Below, piece by piece: positions 1 to 13,500 of a stretch of DNA of 64,000 bases (the first letter of the stretch is position 1; the number at the start of each line of letters is the position of its first letter). The notes under the pieces are model-generated. The model was not told where the DNA came from. It ran no database searches and was given only the letters and a program-made list of their open reading frames with translations. The DNA is from Sinotaia quadrata (taxonomy: Eukaryota > Mollusca > Gastropoda > Architaenioglossa > Viviparidae): NCBI GenBank assembly GCA_028829895.1, contig CM054181.1:110074860-110138859 (forward strand), given 5' to 3'. Both the position numbers and the translations under genes were made by a program.

Positions 1-1753
1 GGTTACTTCAACTAGTTTTGTCAGCGGTTTTTTAAAATGAAATAAAATATAATTTCTGTTCCTCGTTTCCTGTGACAGAAACAAACACAGTACACTTTCT
101 AAAGAGTTTCACCTACCAGCCCACAAGTAAAAGCAAAAAAAACCCCAAAACGTCTCCTCAGCCCCCACTCGAAACGATATCACTCCACCCACTTTGAACC
201 AAAGCTAACCATCCCCACCCACCGCACAAAAAACACACAAAATAAACATCTACAGCTATACACACCCTACTAAAAACGAGTTCACCACACCAACCTTGAA
301 CGAAAGATACCCACCAACTTGACACATGTACATCACACCGAACTAAAATTAAAAATATTAAATAAAATTTAAAATACATAAAATATTAAACGCATATACA
401 CAATTACTACTGGAAACAAACACACTACGCCTAAACAAAAACTCACCCGTACACACTCAAATCTGGAAACAAGCACACTATATCCACCCTAAATCAAAGA
501 GGCAAGCTACATTAAACAAACAAGGCAGCTATACACGAACATCGGCGAACGACCAACGCAACACCAACCACCACCTCTCTCCAGAAAACAGTGAGGAGAG
601 GAAATCACGCAGTAATCAACCAAGACTGAGAACAACACAGATGTCAAGTCTATTACGGCTCCTGTGGGGAAAAGACAGGGAGAAAAAAATTGCAGCCCAA
701 ACCTTTTATTTTCTTAACTGCACACTAAAATTGAATTTGTTGCCTTTTAACAGGACTTTGAATCTTTCGTTAAATAATGATAAATTAATATTAAGAAAAG
801 AATTGTCGCTTTCTAGTGATGTCTGAAAGCAGAATATGAAAAATAATATTAATTGAATTATTATTATGGGATATAAACTGAAGTCCTCCTAATGCTGGAT
901 TTAAGCATTATCTGCCTAATGCTGGGGGTAGGATTTATATTATATATATTTGTGGTGTCGTCAACATCTTCCGCACTCTTGGTTCCCTTTATATTTTACG
1001 CTTCGTAGGCAAGATTTGAACCTGTGTGGAAACAAACAAAAATATTAGTATGGTACAGCTTTCTCCCAAAATTCAAAATGAACAATTAATCATTGTCCTG
1101 GTTTCGCCATTATCCTTATTACATGAATACAGTTCATAATAAATCAAATTACCAAAGTAAAATGCAAATTATTTCACTATCAGTTACACATTCATGGAAT
1201 GTATAAATAAAATAAATACACTGGCACCCACAAATATATAAAAATATTTCATACTATTTATTTGGTCAGTGTTGCATATCAACTTTGTACGTCTATGAGA
1301 ATATTTTCTATTTGACTCACACTAACTAATGCATGGAAGTTCATTCCCTGAATTTGGAAAATGATGACCAAATATTGAATTTATATGTACTTACCTTTAT
1401 CAATGTCTACTATTCAATGTACACTAATCAACTTTTGTAACCTTTAATAAATGAAGTGTGTTAGAAAACGATTTTTAAAATTTATTTTAAAAAAAATTAA
1501 TATACCTATTTTGGAAGAGGAATATTAAAGAAAATTGCCTAATAACGTTACAAAAATGTAATCGATTTAGTTATAAGATAGGAAAATCGAATTAGCGCAA
1601 AACCTGACCTGATAAAAAAAAAAAACGGATGTCATTTTCGAATTTAGCAGTGCAAGAGTGTTCTAAATCAGTTGAAAAAAACTTAGACAACTTACAAAAA
1701 ATTGTTTTGGTGACCCAGTGTAATTGATTCTAACTTTCTGCATTATACTTCAG
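1..1753. other. non-coding, no gene recognised
   Basis: No convincing exon was seen on either strand. The first ~600 bases are strand-biased, very A and C rich on the + strand, with a loosely repeated stretch around 410-500 (two copies of a CTGGAAACAA-CACACTA type unit). The remainder is AT-rich unique-looking sequence. Short open frames here lack homology and splice context. Confidence 0.5.
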
Positions 1754-1882
1754 GAATATAGTACCTGCCGTACCTACTGTAAGGACGGCCACAGAAATAA
1801 CGGGTTTCACATCGGACGACTAGGGATTATACCTCAATGGTGTAAAAATGGAAACTGTGCCTCTCCGAGATGCTTTGAATGA
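1754..1882 (+). CDS. possible terminal exon of a Cys-rich secreted or extracellular protein
   Basis: After a good acceptor (pyrimidine-rich tract ending TTCAG at 1753) a frame stays open for 42 codons to TGA at 1880-1882. The peptide has five Cys (C-x3-C-x20-C-x4-C-x4-C) and contains the run PQWCKNGNC. A W-C-x2-G-x-C pattern is typical of the Cys-rich module of ADAM/ADAMTS-type M12B metalloproteinases, where the C-terminal side reads like WCxxGxC. That family link is inference from a short motif. No further exon of the same gene is visible, so any such gene would extend left of the window. A 62-codon frame starting at 1848 overlaps it in another phase and looks spurious. Confidence 0.35.
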   Translation, partial: EYSTCRTYCKDGHRNNGFHIGRLGIIPQWCKNGNCASPRCFE

Positions 1883-2204
1883 ATTCCTTGTATGGCTTGG
1901 TCACAAGGATTACGTCCAACCAATCCTGATATCCACTACGCAAAACTTTTCCATGCTCCTATACTTTGCAATAGCTTCAAGAATTGTAAGTTCTTTTCAA
2001 TTTTATATAATGATAGTCGAGACGGATGTTCAGTAAGTTCCTAATATTTACGAAATTATCTACACAATCTATTTGTTCATTTTTAGAGCAACAGGCAGAA
2101 AAGAACTCTTCCTTCAAAAAAGAAAAAAATACAAAATCTTACTATTTTTCCTTTTACAAAAATGAAACCTATGTATCTTAATCATATACAAGTCATATCT
2201 AGTA

Positions 2205-3476
2205 TCAGTGTGTCCCTCCCACTGTTATCCAACTACGGACCATGTTGTTACTCGTGAGAAAGAATGTTTCTACTGCCCTAAAGAGGACTAAAACTACTTG
2301 AGGTTTCTGGCTCCAGGTATGTGTTAGTGCTTGATTCGTTGTTGTTTTCTTCCATGTTTCTGGGGGTTGGAATAGTCCACTCATCTTTACTGCTTGTATC
2401 AGTGGATCATCTTTGTTGTTATTCCAGATGTAGTCAACAAGGCCAATGAATTCTCCTTCAATGACATTTTTGATTTTCTTGAGACCTCGGCCTCCCATTT
2501 TTTGAGATACATAGAGCCTGTCTACATCTGTTTTGGGGAGTAAGGCTTTATGTAATGTGAGAAGTTTTCTTGTTTTTCTGTCCAGTTCATTTATTTCATT
2601 TGCTGTCCAGTCTATGATACATCAAGTGTAGTTTACTATAGGTTTTGCATATGCTTTAAGGGCTTGTATTTTCTCTGTCCCATTTAGCTTGGACTTCAGG
2701 ACTTGTCTAACACGTTTTTCATATTCTCTCTTAACTTTGGACTTCACTTCTCTCTGCATATTTTCTTGATGCTGTAGTATCCCAAGATACTTATATTCCT
2801 TTTCCATTGAAACATCGTTGATTTTTCCGATGTCGATTTGCAGGCTCTCTGTTGTTTTGACCTTTCCTTTCTGGATGACAATTCTTCCACATTTCTCAAG
2901 GCCGAATTTCATGTTAATGTCCGTACTGCAGATCTTGACAGCATTGATCAGGGATGTGATGTCACGTTCATTTTTACCGTACAGCTTGAGATCGTCCATG
3001 TACAGTAAATGGCTTATGACCTGTCCTGCTTTCATTTTGTATCCTAACCCTGTTTTCTGGATCACTTGACTGAGAGGATTTAGGGCAATGCAGAACAGCA
3101 GTGGTGATAGGGAATCACCTTGGAAGATTCCACAGTTTATTGGCATGTCTGCAAAATTTATGTTGTTGCATGTGAGGGTGATATTCCAGTTTTTCATTGA
3201 CTCCTGAATTAGGTTCTGTATTGATGGCGCTACTTTGTACAATTTTAATGTTTTAATTATCCGATAATGTGGGACTGAGTCATAGACCTTTTGATAGTCA
3301 ATCCATGCCATTGCAAGATTTGTTCTTCGTTTCTTGCTGTCAGTAACTATTGCCTTATCAATTGCCAATTGGTCCTTCGTTCCTCTGCTGCGTGGTCTAG
3401 CACCTTTTGTTCATTGTTTAGAAGTTTGTTTGTTTCAAGGTGAGTCATGATTTTGTCAGATATAATTCCTGATATT
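2205..3476 (-). pseudogene. LINE reverse transcriptase remnant (restriction-like-endonuclease LINE type)
   Basis: Read on the - strand, this encodes the palm and thumb of a non-LTR reverse transcriptase. Visible are a palm segment with [14 protein letters not shown], a [17 protein letters not shown] block, the catalytic [11 protein letters not shown] box (YMDD) and a KYLGILQ block, followed after the thumb by DRKTRKLLT and a GGRGL segment. This layout resembles LINEs that end in a PD..D endonuclease (R2/R4/Dong/NeSL group); the exact clade is not assigned. The copy is dead: there is an in-frame TGA at about 2622-2624 and a one-base frame break near 3390-3395, just upstream of the first long frame. 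The 5' part is truncated near 3476 and the endonuclease end is missing below about 2205. Confidence 0.85.
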
Positions 3477-3480
3477 AACT

Positions 3481-3725
3481 TATTATTATTATTATTATGC
3501 CTCTTTACACGATTTAGGTTTTGACTGTCGGTTGTGATTTAAGGTCTCGGAATCTTACCAAGATTCTGGGAGATCCAACGTTTTACGGAAGATGTGGGCA
3601 CTTCCGAGGAGCGCTGCTTTGAGTAGTGGAGCGAGTCTGTGTTTTTCAGTGAGTTTATTCAGATAAGCTTTGTGTAGTGGAACGAGTCTATGGTTTCCAG
3701 GGGGATTATTCATACAATTATCATC
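3481..3725 (-). mobile_element. 3' end of a LINE, with (TAA)n tail
   Basis: This piece matches 33900-34045 at recognisable identity (shared GACTGTCGGTTGTGA, GGGAGATC, GGGCACTTCC and GTTTATTCAGATA blocks). At 33.9 kb the same sequence lies just downstream of an endonuclease-coding frame, so it is the 3' part of that LINE. On the - strand it ends in a (TAA)n tail at 3481-3497, directly abutting the reverse transcriptase remnant. It therefore looks like a separate 5'-truncated insertion next to, or into, the older copy. Confidence 0.6.
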
Positions 3726-4681
3726 ATCATCATTATTATTATGTGTTAGAGTTAGTATAGAGTTGAATCATCATGCATGCATGTTAAACTTATATTTTAT
3801 ATTTTATTAAATTTATAACTTCTAAGCAAATGCTATTAATCAATGGAAGAGAGGATAGTTGAAAATAAAAGTGAGAAAGTGATTTGTGTGTAATATTTTT
3901 ATGTATTTTTTCTATTATTCGAACCATATTTTTATAGATTATGTACTATCTTAAATTTATATTTATTATTTGTATGTGATAAGCCTAATAATTATTGTCA
4001 TGAGTAAGTAGAGTAAATGATCTTATTACAGGCTGCCATTACATTATCATTTTTTAAATCCGTATCTTATTTTTGAGAACAGTACTAAGTAATTTTAAAT
4101 TGCTAAGTCACTTCTCTTGAAGTTTGCGCGTCACACTACGCCTCAATGTAAACACGCCCACTCATTCCACGTCTTACGTTTCTGTCATTTTCCTCTAAGG
4201 AAATGTTTGCCTTGAAAATATTCGAATAACTGCTTTTAAAAAAGGCAGTCCCTTCAAAAGTAACTGTGCCAATGATACTGCTTTATAAAGATGATTAATT
4301 ATCACTAAGTCAGCTATTTAAAATTATGAACGTGCCGAGATCTATTTTCAGAATTGCCATTCTTATTTTAAACATCAAATTTAATACTGAACTAAGAAAT
4401 TAAGAGAAACATGTGTGTGTGTGCCAATTACCTAACGCCCAAATGCCTACGTAGTATACATTAACAATAGTGCCCTATATTGACATGTACAGCAAACAAG
4501 TATGGGCATTGTATTATATTTCAACTTGAAGGCGTGGCTGTTTCCTTAAAGCGAGATCAAGTACATAGCTCTTTCGTCAAGCTGTTGGTAAGTATTAACA
4601 TTTTTGTTCCACTAAAAATATTTCTATAACGGGTTTATAGTCGCAATGAGTAGATCAGAGACAGCAAATCTACTAATTGCG

Positions 4682-4764
<83 letters not shown>

Positions 4765-6544
4765 TAGACAGATAGATAGATAGATGGATAGACAGATTAT
4801 ATAGATGTATGGTTTACTGATTTATTCATAGAAATAATTTTAAAACAAAGGACTCATTGATTAACACTCATTAATTAATATACATTCTCTATCAGATATT
4901 ACTTTAACTGGTATCATAAAGTTTTATGTATGTATTCTTTCCATCGTGTATAATAATTTCAACTTCTGTAATTTATGTCAATGGGAAAAAACATCAAAAG
5001 CATCAAGGGTGTATCTAATGTATAAGAGTTTTACAAATAATGTCAAATTGGTGTGACAGTACTTCAAATTATTATCAATAAATGTATACTATGAAAAAAT
5101 TCCCGCACATCTATATCTGTAACACATATTTTCTTTTTATTTTGTATTGCTTTTCTTTTACTTAAGAAAAACAAATGTGACTTTAAAGTGTTTGCAATTG
5201 CTTTAAAATTTGCAGTTGGTAGACAGTGAAAAGTTGCTGTCCACTAAAATCAAGTTTGATAAATGTATTTTTTTGCGTATTTTAAAGATTTACACTCCAC
5301 GCGCGCGCGCATACATATTTATTTCTAACAGCTAGAATTCAGTCCATTATTTTGACAAACTGTCAGTCTTCATACTATGGGTATCTTTACGCATACACAT
5401 AGAAACCTATTGCGAATAATCTACCCACATAGTAGTTCTGTCAAAGATAATATTACACATCTGAGTCTCACAACGCCAAAGAGAGGATTAGTCACATTTT
5501 TGCTACTTTAGGTGCAGTTGTACTTTACACGAGGAAATACTGAAAAGCACTTCAGCACGGCGTGTTCATGCGTTTTCGTGCAAACTACTGTAAGAATGTC
5601 GTTTCAAATTAACAATAGAATCAGGACAAGCAAGAGCACGTTTAAACCAAAACACACTCAGATTTTTTTTTATTAAACCTGATAAGACATTACTGCCGTC
5701 TGAGGCCTCCATACCTACACTCTACGCACGCATGAGTTGCCACGTATATGATCATGCAGCGTTTGCCCGAACACGAAAAAATCTTGATTTTTTTTTTGGG
5801 GGGGGGAGTTTCGACAAAATCATAGGAATTGTCTGAATAAAAAGTAGCTTATTAACTCCAAGGCATGTGTAGATTTGCACAAATGGTAATATTTCGCTAT
5901 CTATCTCTTGCATGAAACAAATTCAAGAATAATTGATCTTAAATAAAGGAAAACAATATTGCTTTAGTTTCAATGTGAATTTCAGAAAGCAGTCTTGAGA
6001 CTAGCACATGTATGTACATCGAGTTAATTTTCATTATTATCTTTTTGTGGCGCGGCGGGATGTCTTAATATTTTGCAACGAAGCATGCTGTTGTATCAAC
6101 TGCTGTGAAATTAACTGATTTCGATGATAACTATCTTAACAGTTCTGGTTAATCAAATACACATACGATTTGTTAATTCAGTAAGGTGGATCATTACGAT
6201 ATTTTTTAATTTATTTCAAGCATCATTTTGCATATGTTGGTTTTCAATATTCATCGTGTTTGAATAGTAAAAGATATGTATAAAAGCACTAACAACAGAA
6301 GACTGATTTGCATCAACATATCTCAGATCCTTATCTGTTAGACATCTAGATTAAATTTATAAACATATTAATTAACTCGCGTGTGCCTCAACACAGAATG
6401 CAGTCTTTTATATTGTAATTGATGAATACATTAAAAAGAAATTGACTACCAAGAGACTCGGGGTTGCTCGCATATATTAATTGTTAAAATAATAGAAAAC
6501 AATACATTCTTTCTGTTAAACATCTGGGCATCCTTCACTCGTTA
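3726..6544. other. non-coding, no gene recognised
   Basis: AT-rich sequence without a supported exon. It holds a composite microsatellite at 4684-4797 (AT, then AG, then GATA units), a short GC dinucleotide run near 5300 and homopolymer runs near 5790-5806. Confidence 0.5.
4684..4797. repeat. composite microsatellite (AT)n-(AG)n-(GATA)n
   Basis: About 20 AT units run directly into about 19 AG units and then interrupted GATA units. Confidence 0.95.
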
Positions 6545-6926
6545 TGGTTATTATTATTGATTAGTAATACAGAACTAATTACAAGTGATCGAGAACCTTA
6601 ATTATAGTTATTAATAATTCTCTCACAAGACCAACATGTATCTCACTTGGCAGATTATAAAACTCAACTCTTCGCACAATAATAAGACAGTCTTTTTACT
6701 GTCACATAATGTTTTCTGTAGGAGGAAACGTCTTACCGAAGGACTAATAAATATTTAATGAGCCCCACTATTACTCCAACATACGTTTTAATAGATGTGC
6801 AAGAAGTTTAATACATTTTACAATAAATTTATTAAATCAACAATCAAATATACTACATATGAATATAATCAAAAGGGTATTGACATATACATCGCTTTAC
6901 AACAATATTTGATTAACGCTGGACAC
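6545..6926 (-). mobile_element. family A interspersed repeat, partial
   Basis: Shares the terminal portion of a repeat seen at least twelve times in this window. Diagnostic blocks include ACTAATTACAAGTGAT, ATTCTCTC..CTCACTTGGCAGAT, CGTCTTAC and CAATAAATTTATTAAATCAA. Orientation + is defined here as reading from GAGTAAATTTGCCTA towards ...AACCATTAACTAGGTGG. The element has no long conserved frame and I do not recognise its class. Confidence 0.7.
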
Positions 6927-6979
6927 ACATTCATTTTATCCTATCATATATATCAGTAGTCAAATTAGCATATATGTGG

Positions 6980-8450
6980 CAGAGTAAATTTGCCTACCCT
7001 ATTTCTATACTTAGTAATTATACCTTTGTTGTCAATGTTAAGGTAACTTGGGCACTGCTTATAGTGATATTTTTGTCAGTACCAAAGGTTGGAGTAAACA
7101 ACTCAGATGGAGAATGTGCTTATGTAATCTAAACCAGTTTAAGGTGGATGAGTAGTTATTTTATTATCCAATGGTTAAGATTTACAAGAATGAGACCAGC
7201 CAATGGGCTGAATTCACAGTTTACCTATTGAAAAAAATATTTTCTAATCACTTTGAATTTGGAGTGGCAGAAGTCCGGTCATGAAAGGCAACCATTAGCT
7301 TAATGGTGAGTTAGTTAACTGACTAATAGAGAGAGAATGAAATAAGAAATATTTCATGCAATTTATATTTATATATTATACTTTCACTTTTCATAATGAT
7401 GTATTAGGTGAGTAGACTATTATTTCTACAAATTGTGAAGTAAGATGATCGTATGTATCATGCTTAACACTTTGTTTCTAGCAAACCCGTTCATAAACTC
7501 TATGTTGTATTTATCATGCTGTATGCGTGTATGAGATAATCAATACTGTTGCACGAAATTGTATGTTGGGACATGAATTTAAAGAAAGAATGGAGTTAGA
7601 GATGAATAACTGGAAAGTATTTGTTCCCTGATTACATTTTACAGGGAAGAAGAATCATTTTTCTTCTTTTTTACCAGAATCTCACAGTTTACTGATTTAT
7701 AAACCACTCTGATCATGGTAGATTCAAGAAGTTTCTACCCCGTGTAAGTGTAGGATATAATGCACTCTGTTGATGTATGGTGGCAAAGATAATGAGATTT
7801 CTGATACAAGGAAGATACTGTAAATTGCTACATTGTTGTTCTACTTGTTGTATTGTGAACAATAAAATTGTGACTTTGTGGTGAAAGTGTAGGAAGACTA
7901 TTGACTATGTCTTGGCAAGTTTATGTATAAACTATTATTGCTATAATCTCTACAACTCCATTTCTATTCACTGATAAGAAAATAGCCTATGATTTATATT
8001 GACACTTATCTGTTCAATTATGCGTTAGGATATAAAACTGTATATGCATTAAAACTATTTGAATCATGGAAATATTGGTGTCAAATAATCTTTTCAATGC
8101 ATTTGAACTGCATATATTTCATTGTTGATTTAAAAATTTGTTGACCTTCTTACACATATTGATAACCATATGTTGGAGAGATAGTGGGTGGAAGGGAGCT
8201 TGCTAAATATAGATTAAAGATGGATTAATCTTTTCCTTTGGTAAGACGTTATCCACCTACGGCATTAGTGTGTGTCAGAGAATGTTTGTCTTTAATGTTG
8301 TGGAAGGAAGAAAATGTTTACAGCGCCCACATATCTGACAGGTGAGAGAGTCGAGTGGTGTCTTGTAGAGAATTATTAATAACATAAATTAAGATTACCA
8401 TTACTTGTCATTAGCTATGGATGATTAATAATAAGAATCATTTAAATAAG
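6980..8450 (+). mobile_element. family A interspersed repeat, near full length
   Basis: Runs from the GTAAATTTGCCTACCC start block to the ATTAATAACATAAATTAAGAT..ATGGATGATTAATAATAA end block, ~1.47 kb. It lies head to head with the partial copy at 6545-6926 and tail to tail with the copy at 8862-9995. No coding frame is conserved between copies. Confidence 0.7.
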
Positions 8451-8467
8451 AGTGCAATTTGTCACAA

Positions 8468-8766
<299 letters not shown>

Positions 8767-8861
8767 GGAGAGAGAGAGAGAGATGCATACATACATAATC
8801 AAGTTCATAGACATAAGTCTTCGAAGAAATTAGAGTGAAGTGTCACAGATAATTATAATTA

Positions 8862-9995
8862 ATGTACATAACCTTTTCAATGAGGGTGGCTGTCGCTGGC
8901 AAATGTTCACATTCAGGCAGTTTGCAACAAGCTTCTTTCTTTTTTTATTATGTGACAGTCCACCATACCACTTCTAGGCATATTACATAACTGTTCCAGA
9001 ATCTTCGATGCACTCACAAACACACTGTGGATAATCACCCAGAACTTCATATCCACTATCAAAGCACATATTGCAGAGTTTTATAGAATTTTCATGTAAA
9101 CTACTCAACACAACCATAATAATGGCCAAAGAAGCTTTTGTAAATTCTCGCGACCAAACTCAAGCCTCAATATTTGCCATATTATCTCTCGAACAGAATT
9201 CACAGAAATCAACTTACAGCAACACATTACTGATACGTTCGACGACAATGCTGGATTCACACCCTAACATGATCTGGTAGAGTAAAATTGTCACTGTAGT
9301 CTTAGGGGAATCAAAAGCATCAACAAAAAAAGGGTGCACTCTTTTCTGCAAAAGTCAAATTAAGGCAGTGCTAAATTTCATACATATTTCATCTCTGAAA
9401 TCCTTTCTCTCTTTACACACATTCTTAGCTTACAAAGCCTGAAACAATATTTGTCAGCCCCATATACAACCAACATAAGAAATATTGCATCAAAATTCAC
9501 AAGAATAATGTACAATATAATCAAATTAATGTACATAGAAATAATGGTTCAATTATATAAAGCATTCTCCATTTCAAATTATAGATCAAAAGAAACTTGT
9601 ATTTCTATGTCCATTATTTCTTTATCAGTCAGCTAACGTACGATAAGGTAATGATAACCTTCATGACCTGACTCGATTTTCATCAAAATCAAAGTGATTG
9701 GAATATAGAACTTCTTCAGCAAAGTCCACCCCCATTGGATGAAGTTGTTATAAACAAGTGTGAGACTATGTCAGATAATTCTTTATCCAGTTGGAACTCG
9801 TTTGGATTGCATCATCAAGTTCAAGAATTTATCTCTACCTGAGTTGTTTACTCCAACTCTGGTACTTTACAAAAATATCTTCATGCTCAGTATCTGAAGG
9901 TCATGTTACTTTGACATATAACAATTTATATAACAAGTAAGGTTAGAAATTGGGATAGGCATATTTACTCCCCTACATATTCGACAATACACTGT
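8862..9995 (-). mobile_element. family A interspersed repeat, 3' truncated
   Basis: Reverse-oriented copy: it starts inside the element (AACCTTTTCAATG..GGCTGTC block) and ends with the rc of the start block (GGGATAGGCATATTTACTCC at about 9953-9972). Together with 6980-8450 it forms a large imperfect palindrome around the GATA array. Confidence 0.65.
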
Positions 9996-10540
9996 TCATT
10001 AAAAATTAACTAAAAAGACCAAATGACTAGAATATCTGTTTTTACATTCTTGTATTGCCATATATAAACAGAATACAACGTAACGGAACGAAGTACTCGG
10101 ATGTAAAACAGGATGTAACATTAAGGTTTGGCATTGTGTAATGAAAAGGGATGTGACGTTACTTCCAATCTTCACTTATGTAGTAGATTGCACGCAATTG
10201 CCTCTTGGCAAATAATATTTAATACATTTATCCATACCAATACATTATATACCTCATCAATGTATCGTGTACTATCAGTGCTGAAAATAACTCATCTGTA
10301 TAATTGTGCATGTTCAAGTAATCATAGTGCATATTGGTGGCTTACTTCTGAAAGAAAAGGTCAGAATGAAGACTGTATATAAGTTCATTTCAGAACTATT
10401 TTCTTTGTTTCTGAAAATACATACCAACGAAGCAAGTACGTTCTAAAAGAAATTAACATCAAATAAAATATTTTTTAAATAAATATAGATTTAAGATCAT
10501 AAATTGTTCCTCTGTTTGGTGTATGTGATTAAGTCTTGAT
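9996..10540. other. non-coding, nothing recognised
   Basis: AT-rich sequence between a family A copy and the long inverted repeat. An 84-codon open frame at 10128 has no homology or codon signal that I can support. Confidence 0.45.
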
Positions 10541-13500
10541 CTATTTGTGTTACATGTCCAGTATTTATTTATAGAACCTGTTTCAGAATTTAGAATCTAT
10601 GTTAATTAAAATTTGTTCCCCTGTTCTGAAAACAGATTGGCTGCTCAAATTCACCCTTCCGTCTGATTAAATTTAACGCTTGTAGTTTAAGCCAACAAAT
10701 TTATAGACAGGCAAAATTGTGTACAAAGCACAGACTGGGAAACGTTAAATAATTATAGTTAATTATGCATTCAATCCCCTTTTTCTCGACTCATTCGCCC
10801 CTACCCAGTACTATCAGTCTATTTGCATAAATAACCAACTACAATAATTGATTAACAAAGTAAAAATGAATTTAATAAAATTTAAAAAATAACAATAGAT
10901 ATTCAAGATTCGGACAACATTAAGTCTCCTAATACTATGCTATTTGTCTAACACACGAAGTGTTCGAATAGATTGCAGATAGAGTTTATTTAGTTCAAGT
11001 ACACCAGTCTTTGCACTTAACTGGTTATCGAAATAGCGACAACAAATGAAGCACGTAGTCCCCAACAAAATTCCTGTTGGATTACCAGACTCAACGGCCT
11101 AGTTATCACCAACTTGGTCGACAGTCTTTCATTAATTACATCCCTCTTCTGAATCGCATCAGGAGTGTAGACTCAGCCAATTGCTGGACACCAATCAAAG
11201 CAATATACAGGCCGATTCACTGGGCGGTGAATTTTACGACGATGAAGAAAGACCAAGACATCAGACAGAATACGTTAGACAAAGACCAAGATCGAGAGAC
11301 CAAGAAAACCGCTCTGGAAATAAATGAATTCCTATGAGCGATAGTTCTCATGGTTTCGCAATCCAATACATGTGGTTGACAATAGCATAGCTTATTCCTC
11401 GACCATTTTAGTGTCTTTACATTAATATTTAAATATATAATATATACAATGCGTTCACGCATGTGCGTTTTTACCATTAACGTACACATGAGACGTATGA
11501 ATTTCAAGGAAACATTACATTTTACAAATGAAATTCAATAAGAAGAAAATCAAAAATACAATTTAAAATCACGCATATGCACTGTACAATTACAACAATA
11601 TAATACATGCAAAATGAATTTAAATTGTTAACAAGAAATTTACACAAATGTGCACAGATGTTCTGTGATACAATTCAGTTATTTTTAGTTTACACAATTA
11701 TTGTTTCTCAATTTATTTAAAGGATGTAACATTTCAACTAGCCACATTTTTATCAAGCCAAGTGTTTTGGAGAAAATTGCAATAATACAACTCCTGTAAC
11801 AATAAAATGCATAAATTCGCACAACGATAACTTAAATGGAAATACAACAATATTTTAAGAAATTGATGTGTTACCTTGTTCTATACAACAGTATGATCAG
11901 CAGCGGGGCCTCGCGTGATTCAAGGAATTTCAGATGACTTAGACGCTCGCACCATTCTGCCCTTTTCCTTGTGAATGTGGGTCTATAGCGCGATCAGAGT
12001 ATTTAAAGGAATATACGAATTTATGGCGCGAATTATTAGTCACATGATAACGCTTGGTTCGACCTACAATCGGCCATTGTCTTAAATGTTACATAACTGG
12101 AGTGAGTTCTCTCTCTCCCTATGAATAAGGCGTGTGTATCAGAGCATGACGATTACGTCACTCTTACAAAGAACTGCATCCAAACAAGAAAAATAACGAA
12201 TTTAAACGAAATCGGGTTAAGAGGTCAAGTATAATTTGTCTTGACTCTGCTACAATTTGTTATGTCAAAGACAATATAATTAAGACGGATTTAAGGATAA
12301 GCAGTATCTTATCAACTAACGCAGTTACAGATAAGTAGTATCTTTTGCCATCAAATATATTAGGCAAAAGCGTTATTTTATTTTTTGTTCTAATTTCACC
12401 TTTTCAAATATGACTTGACTTTTCAGTCCAATCCTGTTTTTAAGATCTTAGTCTCTTTTGGTGTAGTGATGTAAATTGTCTGTATAATTAAACTATGACG
12501 AAATTTTTTTTAAAAAAACTTATATTTAACAGGCACAGTACTGTGGTAAGCAATTCAAAATTCATTAAATTAGTGAAAGTTAAATTATAAAAGGAAAATG
12601 AATAATGGATATGTTTAGCAAGAGATTCAAATAAATTTATTTTAAAATAATTATGAAACTATTATATTATACAGTGTCATTGAGTCAAGACAAATCATAC
12701 TTGACCACCTAACCAGCATTCAGTGAATTCATTATATTTACGCTCTAGGCGCACCTTGCATTTAGACAATGGCTGATTTTAGGTCATACCCAAACACGAC
12801 ACGTGACTAATAGATTTCCCGCCACAAATTCTTATGCGTCTTTAAATACCGCATACTGCCGCGAAATCTTTATTAACGAGGAAAGAGACGGACTTGAAGA
12901 CGCTTGTCTACTCATTAGCGATATTCCGTGAATCAATAACCAGAGAGAAAGACCCACTGCTATGATCGTATCTTCATATTAACAAGGTAACACATTGATT
13001 TCTTAAAATATTGCTTTGTATTTCATTAAGATTTCATTGTGTGAATTTGTGTATCTATTATTGCAGAATTTGTATTTATTGCATTTTCTCCAAACACATG
13101 GCTTGACGAACAGTGTGGCTAAACTAACATATTTGTATTTCTAAAATTGATTGTTAAATTGAGAAACAATAATTTCATTAAACTAAATTAACTGAATTGT
13201 GATTACAGAACGTCTGTGCACGTCATTGTAAATTTTTCATGTAACAAATTTAATTCACTTTGCGTGTATAATTTTGCTATAATTGTAACACACATTTGCA
13301 TGATTTAAATTGTATTTGATTTTTCTTTTATCTAATTTTTCATTGTAAAATATAAATGTTTAAGTCTTTTTTGCGTGCTTTATGCCGTATTTAATTGTAA
13401 CACGCATGGACGTAATTGACTTGTATCTTTATGATGTGAACTTGAACATTGATGTAAAGATAATGTGATGGTCAGTGAAATAGACTATGTTATTAGTCCT

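Noticed and set aside
1848..2036. 62-codon open frame starting METVPLRDAL on the + strand
   Set aside because: It overlaps the better-supported Cys-rich exon in another frame, has no recognised homology and is not phase-compatible with SAMHD1-A exon 1.
2818..3069. 83-codon frame on the + strand
   Set aside because: Antisense shadow of the LINE reverse transcriptase.
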